Shown here in pieces: positions 19,344-32,160 of a stretch of DNA of 64,000 nt (position 1 is the stretch's first letter; each line of letters opens with the position of its first letter). A model generated the notes under the pieces. That model was not told the origin of the DNA. It worked only from the letters and a program-made list of their open reading frames with translations, and did no database searches. The stretch comes from Adiantum capillus-veneris. Lineage: Eukaryota; Streptophyta; Polypodiopsida; Polypodiales; Pteridaceae. The stretch lies in NCBI GenBank assembly GCA_014529385.2, contig CM043968.1, positions 129,619,018-129,683,017 of the forward strand, written 5' to 3'. The position numbers and the translations under genes were made by a program.

Positions 19344-22300
19344 ATGCACATACGTTCCGGTTGTGTGCTAGAGGATGATCATGTAGAGAGTGTCTCCGTT
19401 TACGCGGGCACCCATTATTCCTCCACATTAGGCTCTAGGTCCTCAACGGGAACCCAAGCTGGTAGTACCACTCAGGACCCACATATTGCATCTAGTGACT
19501 CTTCCTCTGACTACAACATTATAAAAAGTTACCCAATGCCCAATCTTGATAGTTCAAGCCAAGACATGCATGCCATGAGAACACGGTCCGGGCCGAGCAT
19601 GTTTAGCCGCTTAAAAGAGACTCTTAGTAGAGCCACTCGCCACAAACATGGAGCTAGCGATGTAAATGAAGGGGGTGGGAAAGTAGATTCACCATTCATA
19701 ACCAATGTAGACCCCATGCTCCTAGAGAGTGTGCATGTGAATACTACATTCATTGCACCCCCTGACTCTTTAGAACTATTCCCCTTCGAAGTTATATTTC
19801 ATGATGTTAGAAGCCTTGCCAAAGTGCAAGAGGTTGAGGGATATATCCTTGCATCTAAGGAAAAGAAAATTGAAAGCTTATGCAAGGCAAAGCAACGGAG
19901 ATAGCTAAAGGCGAAGGCCCCTATGTCATCATCTATGCTAGTTGAGCAATCGAGTGCTCCTGAATTAGCAACCACTAAGGGTCAAACCATAGAGAGCCAC
20001 ATTGCATCTAGTTCAAAGGACACCCCTAGCACCTCAATGATAGATGGAGCATTTCTAAATGAAAATTTGAAATATGCACTAAAAACGGAGATTTTAATCG
20101 ACCTATACACAGGCCACACCTATCACGTGGGTTGGTTATATGTCCTACAATCCACATCCGGTGCTACTAGCATAGAGGAGCAACAACAAAAAGTTTGTGA
20201 TGTCATCCATAGGTTTATCGAGCTGGAGAGACATAACAAAGGGATCCACATGCCTTCAACGGGTCTCATGAGATTCTTGGATACAAGGAAGGCTAAGGAG
20301 CCAACTTTATCAGAAATGGAGACTCCCTCGGTAAGCCTAATGGATCCTCCATATGTTGTTTTGCCAGGGGTCTTAGTACAATCTGAGCCCACAAGCGATA
20401 GCTTTACCTTTCCAAGTTTAGCTCATATTTCTCTTTATGACACCATGGCTACCATACCTACCCTAGTGATGGGCATGACCAAAAAACACGCCATGGACCT
20501 CATTTATTAGTAAAGCACCACTACATGGTGGTCCAATGCCTACAATAGTACCTACAAGTGTGTATCAATCATGTGCACCTATAGGCCCTCGTGCTCATGT
20601 AGCTCCTATCCCTCCCATTGTTTCAACAACTTATGCTCCATGACCACAACATCCAAGCCCTTATTTCGATGAGACCATATCAGCTAGCATTAGCATGTCA
20701 CATTCCACGTCTGTTATGCCCAGGGACACACATATGAACTGTGGGCCACCACATGGCACAACATTGTATCCAACTTGGAACCCAAGGGCTTCCTATATTC
20801 CAGACCCAATGCCAACTCCCATTCCACATGAAATTTTGAGAGAACATGTCCCCACTATACCTACTCGCTTGGTGACTTGGCAACATTTGCTCAAGCTATT
20901 GGTCGATCCATTGCTGAGAAAACATGTGTAACATGCCTGATAGAGATCCTAGAAGTAAAGCAGTACAAATAGCCACGCTCAAACAAAAATTTAGTGCAGA
21001 CATAAGTGAGAAATCATATCAAAGTATTTGACCAAATATGCAACTCCCTAGGAGCACACAAACCTGCATAAGAGTAATGCTTTAAGCCTAACCTTGAGTG
21101 GGAATGTTGATGATTGGTATAGAACCCTAAGGGTGGAAGAGAAAAAAAAAATCCCTACTCTTAGGAGACAATTCTTGAAAGAGTACATACAAGAGGGAGT
21201 GCTCTGGGTGTAGCCTCTGAGCTCCAAAAATCCCAACGAGAGGAAGGAGAGTCCATGAGAGACTTTATTAGTCGCTTGAAGCATTTGAATTCTTGTTGTA
21301 ATTCAAATGAGCGCTTCAATAATAACCAATTTCTTGTTAGATACATTAGGGGACTACAACATGAGGATATCTACAATGGCCTAGTTATTAGAGGTATCAC
21401 CACTTGAGAAACAGTCATCACCAATGCGATCCAATTGGAGGACAATATAATGATTCAAAGAGAAAGAGTGTCTGTTGAGCCGAAATCTACTCGCTCGCAA
21501 GCATGGGGGCATGAGCCAATGACCATAAAGCCTATTCCTAAAGAGCCAAAGATATCTGAGATGACTTTACTAGATCTCACCAAGGCCATTCAAGAAAGTC
21601 TTAGAGACAATTGTGCTTCACAAAACAATCATATGTATCCAAGAAGGGAGCAACAATGGTGCTCATTTTTCTTTGGTCCACATAGTACCAGTGAATACCC
21701 TACGTTTAGCGTAAAGTTTAATGGAAATTGCAATTCATGTGGGAGGTATGGTCATCAAGCCAAGGATTGCATAGTATTTAATGTACAGTGGCCAATAGAC
21801 CAACCTTACCATGGATGGACACACCTTGAGTGACTGCATTGATGCCAGCCCCACCTCTTGAACAATCGTCACAGCACATGGTCCCGAGGACCCAAAATGT
21901 TGGTCAAACAACACCATTACCACCTCCAGTGCTAGGACCGCAACCCACACATCCGAGAATCAATTTTGTGAAGCAAGTGTGTTTTGAGTCATCTATTTCT
22001 TGTGTGGATTGAGAGGATGAGCTAGACACTAATGTTGCCTATGGGATTGATGCACTTGAAGAAAGTACACAATACTACATGGAGGACTATTGGGGACAAG
22101 TCAAACATGTCTATCAAGTAGCTGCTCTTACGGTGGCAAAAGGCCAAAATATCAATTTCACTGCCAAGAGATCACCTCTTCAATGCTACAAGTGTGGGGG
22201 TCCACATCGTGTAGCCGAGTGTCCTATTAGACTACAAAATAATGCCACACTAATGCAAACCAATCAAGCGAGTACAACTACAATGCCGATACTCATGTGT

Positions 22301-22615
22301 AATCGATGTGGCATAGATTATTTAATTGCTCAATGTCCTACTAATCCAAATGTGTTAAAGATCACGCCATTGAACTTAATTGAGATTACCGAGGAGCCAT
22401 CACAAAGTACACCTATGGTACTAGTAAATGTACTCACACGGTCAATGCTCCAAAACCAAAATTATATGTTTGAAAAAAGATACACAACATCAATTTCCCA
22501 ATCTCAGAAGAAGAAGAAAGCACAAAGAAAGGGATTGCGAAAAGCAACAGTTCCAGACCCCAGTTCAAAGACCAACATAGGGACCGGTGACGACCCCGTA
22601 TATATGAACGATGCT
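19344..22615 (+). pseudogene. gag of B, first part (interrupted by element C)
   Basis: It is readable in a series of blocks. From ATG 19344, an N-terminal region contains SSDSSSDYNIIKSYPMPNLD, matched in the second B copy. It is followed by a Ser/Thr/Pro-rich middle (19923-20510), a capsid-like region (21240-21450, DFISRLKHLNSC-type blocks in the plus frames) and three zinc knuckles: CNSCGRYGHQAKDC at 21739, CYKCGGPHRVAECP at 22182 and CNRCGIDYLIAQCP at 22302. The paired last knuckles correspond to the pair in C (CYKCGGDHWLRDCP, CPECGITHLISDCP). The frame GDDPVYMNDA is open up to 22615 and continues after the C insertion at 42850. Multiple stops elsewhere. Confidence 0.75.
22611..22615. repeat. 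Target site duplication of C, left copy (ATGCT)
   Basis: ATGCT immediately precedes the left LTR of C and recurs at 42845-42849 right after the right LTR. A 5-bp duplication is standard for LTR retrotransposon integration and proves that C inserted into B. Confidence 0.95.
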
Positions 22616-23547
22616 TGTTAGAAGCTGGACACACCCCACGGCATCTAACTACTCGACGGACTATTATTTTTGTAATTATTCATTCATTGAGGAAAACCCG
22701 ATTTTTCACATTGTACATATTGGGACTTACAGAAGTTTCCAGATTGTATCCCAGTTTTGATAGTTAGATTGAGTAGATGGTTGATTTTGGAACTTTAGGG
22801 TTTGAGAAGTTGTAAGGTATATATACCACTTTTTGACCTTAATGAAAGACCTTTTGTCATTTTAAACAAGTTTGAAGTCTGTGAGTGAGCGTATTGTGTA
22901 CGTGAGAGAGAGTGTGAGCTTCGTCTTGACGCTACGTGTGCTACGGTGGTCGAAATCGAGTGCAGAGAAGTGCAGCATGTTGCCCCCGAGTAGAACTACA
23001 AGCTGATACCAACATTGCGCACGTACGGTCCGGCTTTGGGAGCTCCTTCTACGAGCTTCATCGATTGTTTGGGTGAGCATGCGTTATCTGGTTTCGCATT
23101 GCAGCATATCCACGCGTTCACATTGAGTAGAGCTACACATTAGGCACTTCAGATTTTGGAAACAAAGACCTGCAGATTTCGGCTAGACATCCTACGTGTT
23201 TCTGCACCGGGTGTTTTGGGTCGTGATTTTGGTTTATAGACCTTAGGGAGAGCGGCCTATAGGTATTAGTAGGGTCTCCTTCAAGTTCTATGGTGTTTCG
23301 AAAGTGTTTGATGGGTGTTCGGCTCTAACAAGCGTTGTAGGAAGATTCCTCTTTTGCACTTTTGAAGACTATGACTTAGACAATTGGTAGGGACCTCTGT
23401 AGGAATTAGTTAGGAGTCGGTCGAGTGTAGGTTGACACCTTATGCTTGCTTCCACGCGCCTGCGGGTCGAGCTTCGTCTTTAGCTAACATTACTTGTTAG
23501 GTGAGTTCTCGCTGTGCTGACATCCGTCGCGGCGTATCCGTCCAACA
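22616..23547 (+). repeat. 5' LTR of C
   Basis: 932 bp, TGTTAGAAG to CCAACA. A TATATATA box at 22818-22825 is followed by TAATGAAAGACC, a plausible promoter with the transcript start about 30 bp downstream. At 23185-23198 it carries AGACATCCTACGTG, matching the left half of the palindrome found in the leader and 3' region. Confidence 0.95.
22818..22825 (+). promoter_or_regulatory. TATA box of the C LTR
   Basis: TATATATA sits in the middle of the LTR, about 200 bp from its start, and is kept in the right LTR near 42115. By analogy with plant gypsy LTRs it would set the U3/R border. Confidence 0.55.
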
Positions 23548-23548
23548 T

Positions 23549-23566
23549 TGGCGCCGCTGCCGGGGA
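23549..23566 (+). other. Primer binding site of C (tRNA-Asp type)
   Basis: TGGCGCCGCTGCCGGGGA starts two bases after the LTR end. It matches the tRNA-Asp-complementary PBS TGGCGCCGTTGCCGGGGA at 17 of 18 positions. Confidence 0.9.
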
Positions 23567-25376
23567 TGAAAACCTTAAGTAGGTGACCGATACTAATCCT
23601 TGAGGATTGGGATTTTTGGCTTGCCAAGAGTTTCGCTTTACATTTAGACAGGATCAGAGGGTGGAGGACTCTCTAGATCTTAGAGGGAGTCTAGGAAGCG
23701 TGTGTCTAGCCTAGATCCTTAGACTTAGGTAGAGGAGTTAGACTTAGGTAGTTTTAGGTAGTAGTCGAGTTCTAGAGTAGGAGTTGGAGTGGTAGAAGCG
23801 GTGAGAGGTGAGCTTGAGAGTCCAGAGAGGCCAAAAAGCAACCAAAAACACCATTATCACCATTTATTCATGATAGGTAAGAGTAGAGTAAGTAGGACAT
23901 CATGATTCAGATCTAGAGCATTTCATGCATGTACACTTGCTTGGTAGAATCATTACAAGTTTGTAAAAGATGCAAAAAGACGCAAAAGTGTGGTTGAAAG
24001 CCTAATTGAAGTCCAAAAGTTACTATGAGTGTTTCTGATAGGTCTACAGAGCATCAGGGGCATTCCTGTCCAAAAAATAAAAAAAAAAATTTAAGCCATG
24101 AGACATCCTACGCGTAGGATGTCTACAGGCCAATCTGGAAGGAATTTTGGGATTTTAAGTTGACCAGTGTGTTCAGAAGGTAGGATTTACCCTAATTTCA
24201 ACTGGAAAGTGAAAATTTGGCCATATCTTGACAGGATAAGGCCAGATAGACTGAAATTGCAAGACATCCTACCCAAATAGTGCCAAAACATTAACTTGAG
24301 ACCAAAACCATAAGATGGCTGCATGAGTGTGTCTTGCATGATATATTGAGTGACTGAAAAGGGTTTCACCTCCTTTGGGTAAGAAAATTGGGTTCAAAGT
24401 GGACTTTAGCACTTTTGACTGAAAAAGCAAAAACAAATGAAGTTTGGGACTTTTGACATCCAAATCAAAATCTAAGCATACCACTTAGATTCTGACATCA
24501 AGGGGAAGCTGTGGAACAAATCTGGGGTCAAACAGGCCAAAAAGACATCCTACACGTAGGATGTCTTCTGAGTGATTGGGGACTCCAAACTAAAATCTAA
24601 GTATACCAAGGGGATTAGCAACTCAAGGGGAGCTTAAGCCTTGAGTTTAAAGCCATTCTGATGAAAAAGACATCCTACACGTAGTATGTCTAATGCAAGA
24701 AAATAAAGCCAGAATTTGACTTTGAGCATTGTAAGGTGTAATATGGCCTAAGGCAAGCCTGCTAGTCAATTTTGGTCCAATTTGGAGTTGATTAGACTGA
24801 TCAAAACCATCAACAGGCCGTCGGAACAGATTTCTGACTCATTGACCAGCTTATAGAAGTCCAAATCAAAAAGTAAAAGCAGTTGTATGCTTAGCACAAC
24901 AAAGGGAAACAATAGTGCAAAAATTTAGGCAAAATACAGCAGGAGACATCCTACGGGTAGGATGTCTATTGGGGCATACAACAGAGAAAATTTGATGTGG
25001 CCTAGACAGTGAGGTTCCATTTGGCTTAAGGGTTCCAGAACTTCTTTTAAAAGTGAATTTGGACCTTGGTTGCTCATTTGACAAAGCAAAGACTGAATTC
25101 AGACTTTTTCGCGTAAATTGGCCAACATCAGAGAGAAGTATTGTTTCAGATTAGCAACCTAATCCAGAACATCAGCAATGTATAAAATACAGTAGTGGTT
25201 GAGATTAACTCTCCAGTTATACCAATCATTACTAAGATAACCTCTAGCAGATAAATGCTTTGATTCAATTGCCGAAATTAAAACTCTTGTGTACAGGTAT
25301 ATTCAGCAACAAAGCAAGAAGTTGTGCAGAAACTGATCCGTTGCCAAGTGAGTGGTTGAATTTTTGATAAGTTGCA
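23567..25376 (+). other. Leader of C
   Basis: 1.8 kb between PBS and gag with no ORF I can support. It contains four 24-bp palindromes (separate entry), a half-site at 24262, and repeated phrases such as GGGGAGCTTAAGCC and CCAAATCAAAATCTAAGC that recur around the palindromes in the 3' region. Confidence 0.7.
24101..24967. repeat. Palindrome block 1 of C (four copies)
   Basis: Copies at 24101-24124, 24543-24566, 24668-24691 and 24944-24967. Each is the half-site AGACATCCTACG followed by its own reverse complement, perfect in the first copy and with one or two changes, mainly at the centre, in the others. Spacing is 442, 125 and 276 bp. As DNA it could bind a dimeric protein; as RNA it would form a 12-bp hairpin. 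Confidence 0.9.
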
Positions 25377-28082
25377 TTGATAAGTTTGATGAATTTAAGA
25401 TCAGGAAGATACATTGTTAGAGACCAGAAGGCGGCAGGTGACCAAGGTAGCTTAGTGTCCACCAAAGAGAGTGTAACTCAGGCAAGGCTAGATCCGCTAG
25501 CACCGATTATTGAGGAAGGTAGTGATACTGACACTTCGTCAGACAAATCTTTCTTCATGATGGGTAGTCAACAGCCAGGAGGTTTCACCTATGATGGACC
25601 TATGCGAGGAGGAAGCACCTCCCAAAATCCTTTGAATGATTCCGGGCTTACGGTGATCTTCTTAGAGGGAACAAACTCAAGAGGAGCCCTAGTCTATTCT
25701 GACTATCGAGGCCGCAAGTGCATTTGTATCGAAGAGAGGCCAGCACAAATATTGGAGATAATCCACGTGTATGATGATGGAGATAGATTCCGAGACGAAA
25801 AGGGGAACCACTATTTAATAGTTAGAAACCCTGAAGATAACAATAGATATGAAGATAACGTGGCTAAGGGGAAAATGGTTTCAGAAACTCAAGAGCCGCC
25901 ACCAAACATTGATTGACACGGAGCTATTTTTATGTACGATAAGAAAACAATCAGGATTCCAACTTATAACGAGAATGTGGGAATCTACAAACACGAGAGC
26001 GAGGGTATTGTCTCTTACTTTCGCAGCAAAGAACCATAAGTAAACGAACTAAGCAAAGACAAGTTTCTTTACTTATTCTTTTATGAAACTGCTACGGGGA
26101 AGGGCATAGTTTTTGTTGATAGATACGGGCGAGAATACCAACGTATTCTCCCAGAGGAAATAGAAAGAGCAACAGGTCCAGGAGAATCAGCATATGCCCC
26201 TGAGGAAATGCCGAGAGCCGCCCACACCCCAAGCAAGTCAACAAATCTATTTTCAGATGAGTATGACACTACCTCACATTCCACATGATAGCAAGCATTC
26301 AACAACCAAGACCAACCAGCAAACCAGCCATCATTGCAGGCATGGCTTCGACAGAGTGCAACAATGGAACCAGACCGAAACCGAGATTTGCAAGAACCAC
26401 CACACTATTCAAGGTATCAAGCAGAGAGTCAGCCAAAGACACAAGGGTTGACCAAGCTTGGAGGACCACCCATCGAACGAGTTCGAAGAGAAGAACCACC
26501 TTCAGCGAGAACTGTTAGAAATTATGGCTTAGGAGCACCGTTGGGCGAGGAACCAGCCTATTACAGAAGTCCTGAGGAGGTGTATAGACTTGGACGGGGT
26601 GATCCAATGATGAGGTTTGTAGACCATCGCAGAATTAGACCTTCTCAAGTGCAAAAATGGGTAAACAAGAAATACACAGGAAATAGAGACCCAAGAGATC
26701 ATGTAGCAGCCTTTGTGCGTGTAATTAGAGCCAAAGAGGTGTTAGATTTTCCTACCCAATTTGCAAGGTTTGGACTAACCCTAGAGGATGATGCTGCAAC
26801 TTGGTTTGACTCTGTGGAGCGTAGAGACTTTGAGTCGATGGAGGAAGTGTTTGATGAGTTTATTGAGGAATTCTCTCAAAGGGGAATAGCTCATAATACC
26901 ATCTCACAAATCCATAAATTCAAACAAAAAGATGGAGAATCTGTACGGAAGGCAGTCCTAAGACTAAAAAGATATGTTAAGTTATGTCTTGTTGAAGAAC
27001 TGCCAACTCAGTCCAGACTTATGTTGATATTCATCCAAGGACTAAGGAATGCAAATCTCCAGAAAGACTTACATATGAAGAGGAGCACGACGTTGAATGA
27101 GTTGACCAAGGAGGCTCTGTACCTTGTGGACAATTGTGCGGTCTACAAAGAAGGGGAGTTCAAGGACCTTGATGATGATTCATCTTCACAGCAAAGTGGG
27201 AGCAAGTCTTCCAAGACAACATTGAAAGGAGAAATAGCGGTAAACCAGGAGCAGCTCGTAGATGAAGTGCTAAAAAAGATCAACTTGTACGCCAAACCCC
27301 AGGCTAAACAGCCCAAGTGGTGTGCTATTGAACAAAAATGGACAAACCATGGGACCGAGGAATGTTACTATAATAAGGGATATGTGAGGGAGAGGCCTTA
27401 TGCTCCCCAAGCTCTTGTAGCTTCCCCTCAAGTTCCACCAATGCCTAGATATCAAGCAAGCAACTTGCCAGGAGCTGTAGGTGTAGAAAGACCACAACCG
27501 GTGTTGGGGCAACAACCACCCCTACCAGGTTTACGACCAGTTGGTATAAGATACATACCAACCGTAACTGAATCAGAGGAAAAGGCTTTGGTGCCTATGC
27601 ATGCATATTATGAAGATCCCAATGGATATGTGGCAAACCCTATCTATTATCCATCGGAAGAACCCTCGACACCAGAACTATGGAGCATGATAGGGAATCA
27701 AGGACCTCCAACTGCTGCACAAGTCGCAGGAGAAGGAAGATATCGCTTAAATGAACGAACATTGTTGTTCATAGCCAATGGAGGCATGGGCGGACAGAGA
27801 CAGGCTTACCAGCAAAGAGGGGCTCAAGGAGCACCTCAACAACCCAAGGGCCCCTGTTACAAGTGTGGCGGAGACCATTGGCTGAGAGATTGTCCTCATG
27901 ATGAAATCATTAGAGTCAATGCGTATTGCCCAGAATGTGGAATTACTCATTTGATTTCAGATTGCCCTAAAAACCTGAGAAAAGGAGCAAAAACCACCTT
28001 GAACCTGTTGGAAACAGTACCTTCCAATGGAGGATTGGAAAATAAAACAATCATACCTATTCAGGTGGTAACACGAGCATAA
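25377..28082 (+). pseudogene. gag polyprotein of C
   Basis: One frame of about 900 codons from ATG 25377, or the ATG four codons later, to TAA 28080, with in-frame stops at 25914, 26037 and 26286-26291. The N-terminal 300 codons (MNLRSGRYIVRDQK, EGSDTDTSSDKSFFMMG) are unlike known gag. The capsid region has RVIRAKEVLDFPTQFARFGL, DAATWFDSVE and a conserved EEFSQRGIAHNTISQIHKFK, the retrotransposon gag fold. A Pro-rich spacer follows, then two zinc knuckles, CYKCGGDHWLRDCP (about 27857) and CPECGITHLISDCP (about 27930), for RNA packaging. Stops are mostly of the TAA/TGA type expected from C-to-T change. Confidence 0.85.
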
Positions 28083-28941
28083 GCCCAAAGAATGACGAAC
28101 GAACCCATAATAGAAGAACCAAAAACAGATGCCCAAGGTTCAGAAACGAAAAATTAGAGAAGCACTTGGAAAGCGAGAAAGGTGCGTAGGAAAGCCAGGA
28201 AAGAACTAGAGCAAACAGCCCTATCCGATGAGTTGAAACATACAAAGAACATATTGGAGCGGTTAGAAGATCTAGCTAGCTTAAGCTCACACACCACAGC
28301 AGCCATAGCACCCAAGGAAATAGCAGAGCCCAAAAGTGCAGGATCAAGACGATCTGTACTGGCAGACAAGGTAAACGAGGAGCTGGATGCGCTTCTAAAA
28401 GCTTATGAAGCTCGACTTAAAAAAAACCAAACCCAGGAGCAAAGGTGGATGACTTATCCATATGCAGAAATAGAAAAACAAAGGTTGGATATGTGTAAAA
28501 AGATGATCGAGACGGCTCAATCATTGATGGAAGACCTGTTGGGTAAACCGGCAAATTGTCATGATGCACCAGCTCCAACTCCTATCCAACCAACGTTAGA
28601 GAAACATGAAGAAAAAAAGGAAAGACTCACTAATGATTATGAGTCCATAGGAGAGGCTATCATAGTGCCAAATACCACCGATGAGGCAAGTGATGGGGTC
28701 CATCCTAAAATATTGGCAGAAATGGGAAAGGACGATAACGGTCTAGATGATCTGTGGAAGCAAATCAGGGAGGCAACGAGGCTAATAGGATGAGTCACCA
28801 CATGAATAGCACGAGAAAAGAAAAGAACGTGATCTTACCTCCTATTGAAGAATTCGAGGCAAAATCACAAGTGAACTTTGAGATACATTCACAAGGGGGG
28901 ACCAAGGATCTATTAGTTCGGGGCACAGCCAAACAGACTCT
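28083..28941 (+). pseudogene. gag-protease linker of C, coiled-coil rich
   Basis: It continues the gag frame after one stop and a second TAG (28152). The open block 28182-28793 is charged and helical (LEQTALSDELKHTKNILERL, DALLKAYEARLKKNQTQEQR), with no catalytic motif. After 28793 the sense frame shifts to the block KNVILPPIEEFEAKSQVNFE (to 28945), which leads into the protease. The function is unknown; it is probably a structural or spacer part of the polyprotein. Confidence 0.6.
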
Positions 28942-29715
28942 TTGAGCACTTTACCCTCTTACCTGGGAGAATATGAAGCTAAGTCGAAAGTGAGAGCAAT
29001 CCCATCTCAAAGACTTTCTTCTAACAAGGTGATGGATTCACAAGGATTGATTGAACTGTTATTCACCCCGGTGGCATGCACAATCACGTTAGCAGAACTC
29101 CTAAGGTTAAGGCCAAACATGTGGACCACAGTAGGAAAATGCCTAGAAAACTTTGGAGTGAAAGACCCCACCTTGAAGCTACAAGAAGGAATCAGGGAGT
29201 TGGACAGGCCTAACCTAAACAATAGGCCGGTACCATTGAATAAGGTTGGAGAATATTGCAAGGGAGAAGACGGAAACACGGCGCTACCGGTAGAATTCCA
29301 AGGAGTAGTTTCCAAAGCTATTCTTGACAGTGGAGCAAGAGTTGCTATCGCCACCAAGGAAATCTGGAAAAAATGGGGAAAACCAGCTTTGAGGGCTACC
29401 AGAATGAAGCTGCAGTTGGCAGATGGGTTCATGGAGAAGCCTCTCGGACTCTTAGAAAAAGTAATTGTCACTTCGTGCAGAATTGAGTACGAGCATACAT
29501 TTGCAATAGCCGATTTTGACAAAAAGAACAATTATGAGATAATCTTGGGACGACCATTCATGCGACAACTGAAGATGGTCCAAGATTGGGGTTATGACCA
29601 CATATACCTCAGACATGGTGAGACGACAACTAAAATACACCTGAAAGACCATAGTTACAAAGATGTAAACCAAACACCAGTGGAAGAGTTTGATTCGGCT
29701 AAAATAGTAGGATAA
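28942..29715 (+). pseudogene. Aspartic protease of C (PR1, before RT)
   Basis: An open block of 257 codons. The active-site loop is KAILDSGARVAIATKEIW (Asp at about residue 129). The flap-side and closing motif is FDKKNNYEIILGRPFMRQLK, matching the retropepsin pattern D-S-G-A ... I-L-G-R. It is followed by a conserved tail (QDWGYDHIYLRHGETTTKIH, TPVEEFDSA). This is the protease that would process gag-pol. The open frame has no stop inside, but its neighbours are frameshifted. Confidence 0.85.
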
Positions 29716-30609
29716 GAACTACCAGCATGGTTAGGGCAACCAAAAGAGCTATGGATGTGCGGAGCTTCACATTGTGGAAGCTTAAGAAAAGAGGAATGCG
29801 TCTTAGAAAGAGCAATTGAGGACAAGGAGTATATTTCGGAACCTTTCCCTGAAGATGCCTTGGAGCCTCTAGAATGGGAACACATACTGGCAACATTAGA
29901 TGTCGTACCATTACCGACAGTCCAACAACAAAATTTTTCGATAAGGATGGCTACGACGTGCTACCCTATTACATGGTAAGCGTTATACCAGAGAAAGAGA
30001 CGGTAGAACCTCCAGAACAAGAAGAGTTTTACAACTCCTCTGAACAATTGGAAGTAATGATGAGGTAGATAATGAGTGTTCAGACACCTCAAGTGAGCGT
30101 GGGAATGAAGCCGAGAATATCAAGTTTTATGATTTTGCTAATCAATACCCTAGACGCCAAGAACGCTATAGGAGGAAAAGAGCAGGAAGGAAAGCGAGAG
30201 AGAACCTGATGCCCATGATAAAAGGTAAAACTCACTATTTGATGCTTGTAAAAGCAGAGGATTGTGTGAAGGATCAAATATCAGGGAAATTCTCAGAAAA
30301 TTGAAAAGAACGAATGCGAGAAGAAATAAAACAGGTAAGAAAAGTTAAAACCGAAACAAAATCACAAAAATCTGAAAAATCAAAAAAAGAAACAACAAAA
30401 GACCAAGAGTGGACCAAACTGGAGCATAAACAGAAATACCAAGAACTGAAAAGGTCTTTGAGAGAGATATGGACTACTGAAGAAGATAGTGATGGTAAAG
30501 GGGAGTCAGAAAAGGGCAACATGAACGTACCAGCACACTATCGAAAATTTACTATCCAAGATAGAAAAATCATCATGACACCACCAATCAGAGGACCAAC
30601 CAAGAATCT
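29716..30609 (+). pseudogene. Protease-RT linker of C
   Basis: Shifting frames. It includes LERAIEDKEYISEPFPEDAL (29755-29979), a basic block RRQERYRRKRAGRKARENLM around 30145-30210, and a very lysine-rich block at 30314-30640 (KVKTETKSQKSEKSKKETTK). The basic block has a counterpart in element B (KRSKRYKRRRYRANVCARIN, about 44785-44845), linking the two families. No enzyme motif. Confidence 0.6.
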
Positions 30610-31400
30610 TACGATGGGCCTGAAAATGCAAAGAGAATAGACCTCGCAAAACCAGGGGAAAAGCCTGAGCCAGTCTATATAGCTAACGATTTAGAACCTG
30701 AGGAGGAAGCACAGCTAACACAACTTCTCACGAAGTATAAAGATGTGTTCGATTGGTCCTATAAATACCTCAAAGGAGTTGATCCATTGATATGCCAACA
30801 TACAATTCCTTTGAAATTGGATGAAAAACCTAGCAAACAACGTCCTTATACATATAATGACACATTTGCCAAACGAATCAAAGAAGAGATTGATAAACTG
30901 ATGGAAGCAGATTTCATCTATGAAATTGAACATACAGATTGGGTGTCACCCATTGTGGTAGTTCCCAAGAAGAATGGAAAACTGCGGGTGTGTGTAAACC
31001 TCAAAAAGGTGAATGTAGCAACCATAAGGGATAATTATCCCTTGCCAATTACAGAACATGTCCTTGAGCGAGTGTCCGAGAAACGGGCTTATTCCTTTCT
31101 GGATGGGTTTTCAGGATACAACCAACTGGCAATAGCAAGGGAGGATCAACACAAAACAGCGTTTGCCACAGAATGGGGGATTTATGCATATCGAGTTATG
31201 CCATTTGGCTTAACAAATTCACCAGCCACTTTCCAAAGGTTAATGACTCACGCTTTCAAGGAATACCTAAGAATATTCTTAGAAATTTACATGGATGACC
31301 TGTGTGTACACTCTCTTCTGCGAGAGGAACATATTGACCATTTGCAAAAGGTCTTTGAAAAGTGACGAACATATCGAATTTGTCTAAACCCGGAAAAGTG
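30610..31400 (+). pseudogene. Reverse transcriptase of C
   Basis: The main open block is 30745-31365. Motifs in order: EEIDKLMEADFIYEIEHTDW, SPIVVVPKKNGKLRVCVNLK (normally CVDYRKLN; here N replaces D), YSFLDGFSGYNQLAIAREDQ (motif A), YRVMPFGLTNSPATFQRLM (motif B) and EIYMDDLCVHS (catalytic Y-M-D-D). The block stops at TGA 31363 where an Arg codon would be expected, and the connection region continues in the same sense after it. Confidence 0.9.
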
Positions 31401-32160
31401 TGTACTTATGGTTAAGCAAGGACGAATCTTAGGACACATTGTCTCAAGAAACGGCATAACCACAGACCTAGACAAAATCAAAGTCATTGTAGACCTACCC
31501 AGGCCTACTAACGCGAAACAAGTGCAATCCTTCATGGGGCACTACGGATATTATCGAAGATTCATATACATGTATGCGGTTATCGCACAACCTCTGTATC
31601 GTTTGCTAGTCAATTTCGAATGGACCAAGGAGTGTGAAACTTCATTCCAAAGGCTAAAGGTAAACCTTATATCAGCACATGTATTAAAGGCACCAGATTG
31701 GACAAAGATATTCCATGTGCACATTGATGCTTCAGCATATGCCATTGGAAGTATTCTAGCTCAACCTGGAGACGAAAGAATGGACTTTCCGGTTTGCTAT
31801 GCGAGCCGACAATTAAACAGTGCAGAAAATAACTACACAACCACCAAGAGGGAAGGGGTAGGAATGATTTATGCAGTGAAGAAATTTTGGCATTATTTGC
31901 TTGCAAACAAATTTGTGTTCTTCACAAATCATCAAGGTCTTTTGTACCTAGTAAATAAACCTTGCAATACAAGGAGAATCGTACGCTGGTTTATTATATT
32001 GCTAGAATTTGACTTCACAGTGGTGGTCAAAAAGGGTAAAACCCATCTGCGAGCTGATCATCTTTCAAGAATACACAACGGGGAAGCTCCTCAAGGGGTA
32101 GATGATGACATACCAGATGCTTATCTTTTCAACATTGAAATGGTACCCAAATGGTCTTAG
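31401..32160 (+). pseudogene. RT connection and RNase H of C
   Basis: The 250-codon block starts with the connection motif GHIVSRNGITTDLDKIKVIV and SFMGHYGYYRRFI. RNase H follows, with HIDASAYAIGSILAQ (first Asp), KREGVGMIYAVKKFWHYL (Glu), and KFVFFTNHQGLLYLV where the third catalytic Asp of the usual TDHQ is Asn, then LRADHLSRI. The Asp-to-Asn change would inactivate RNase H in this copy. Confidence 0.9.

Noticed and set aside
29007-29531. 174-codon minus-strand ORF over the C protease
   Set aside because: Shadow of the protease frame; no motif on that strand.
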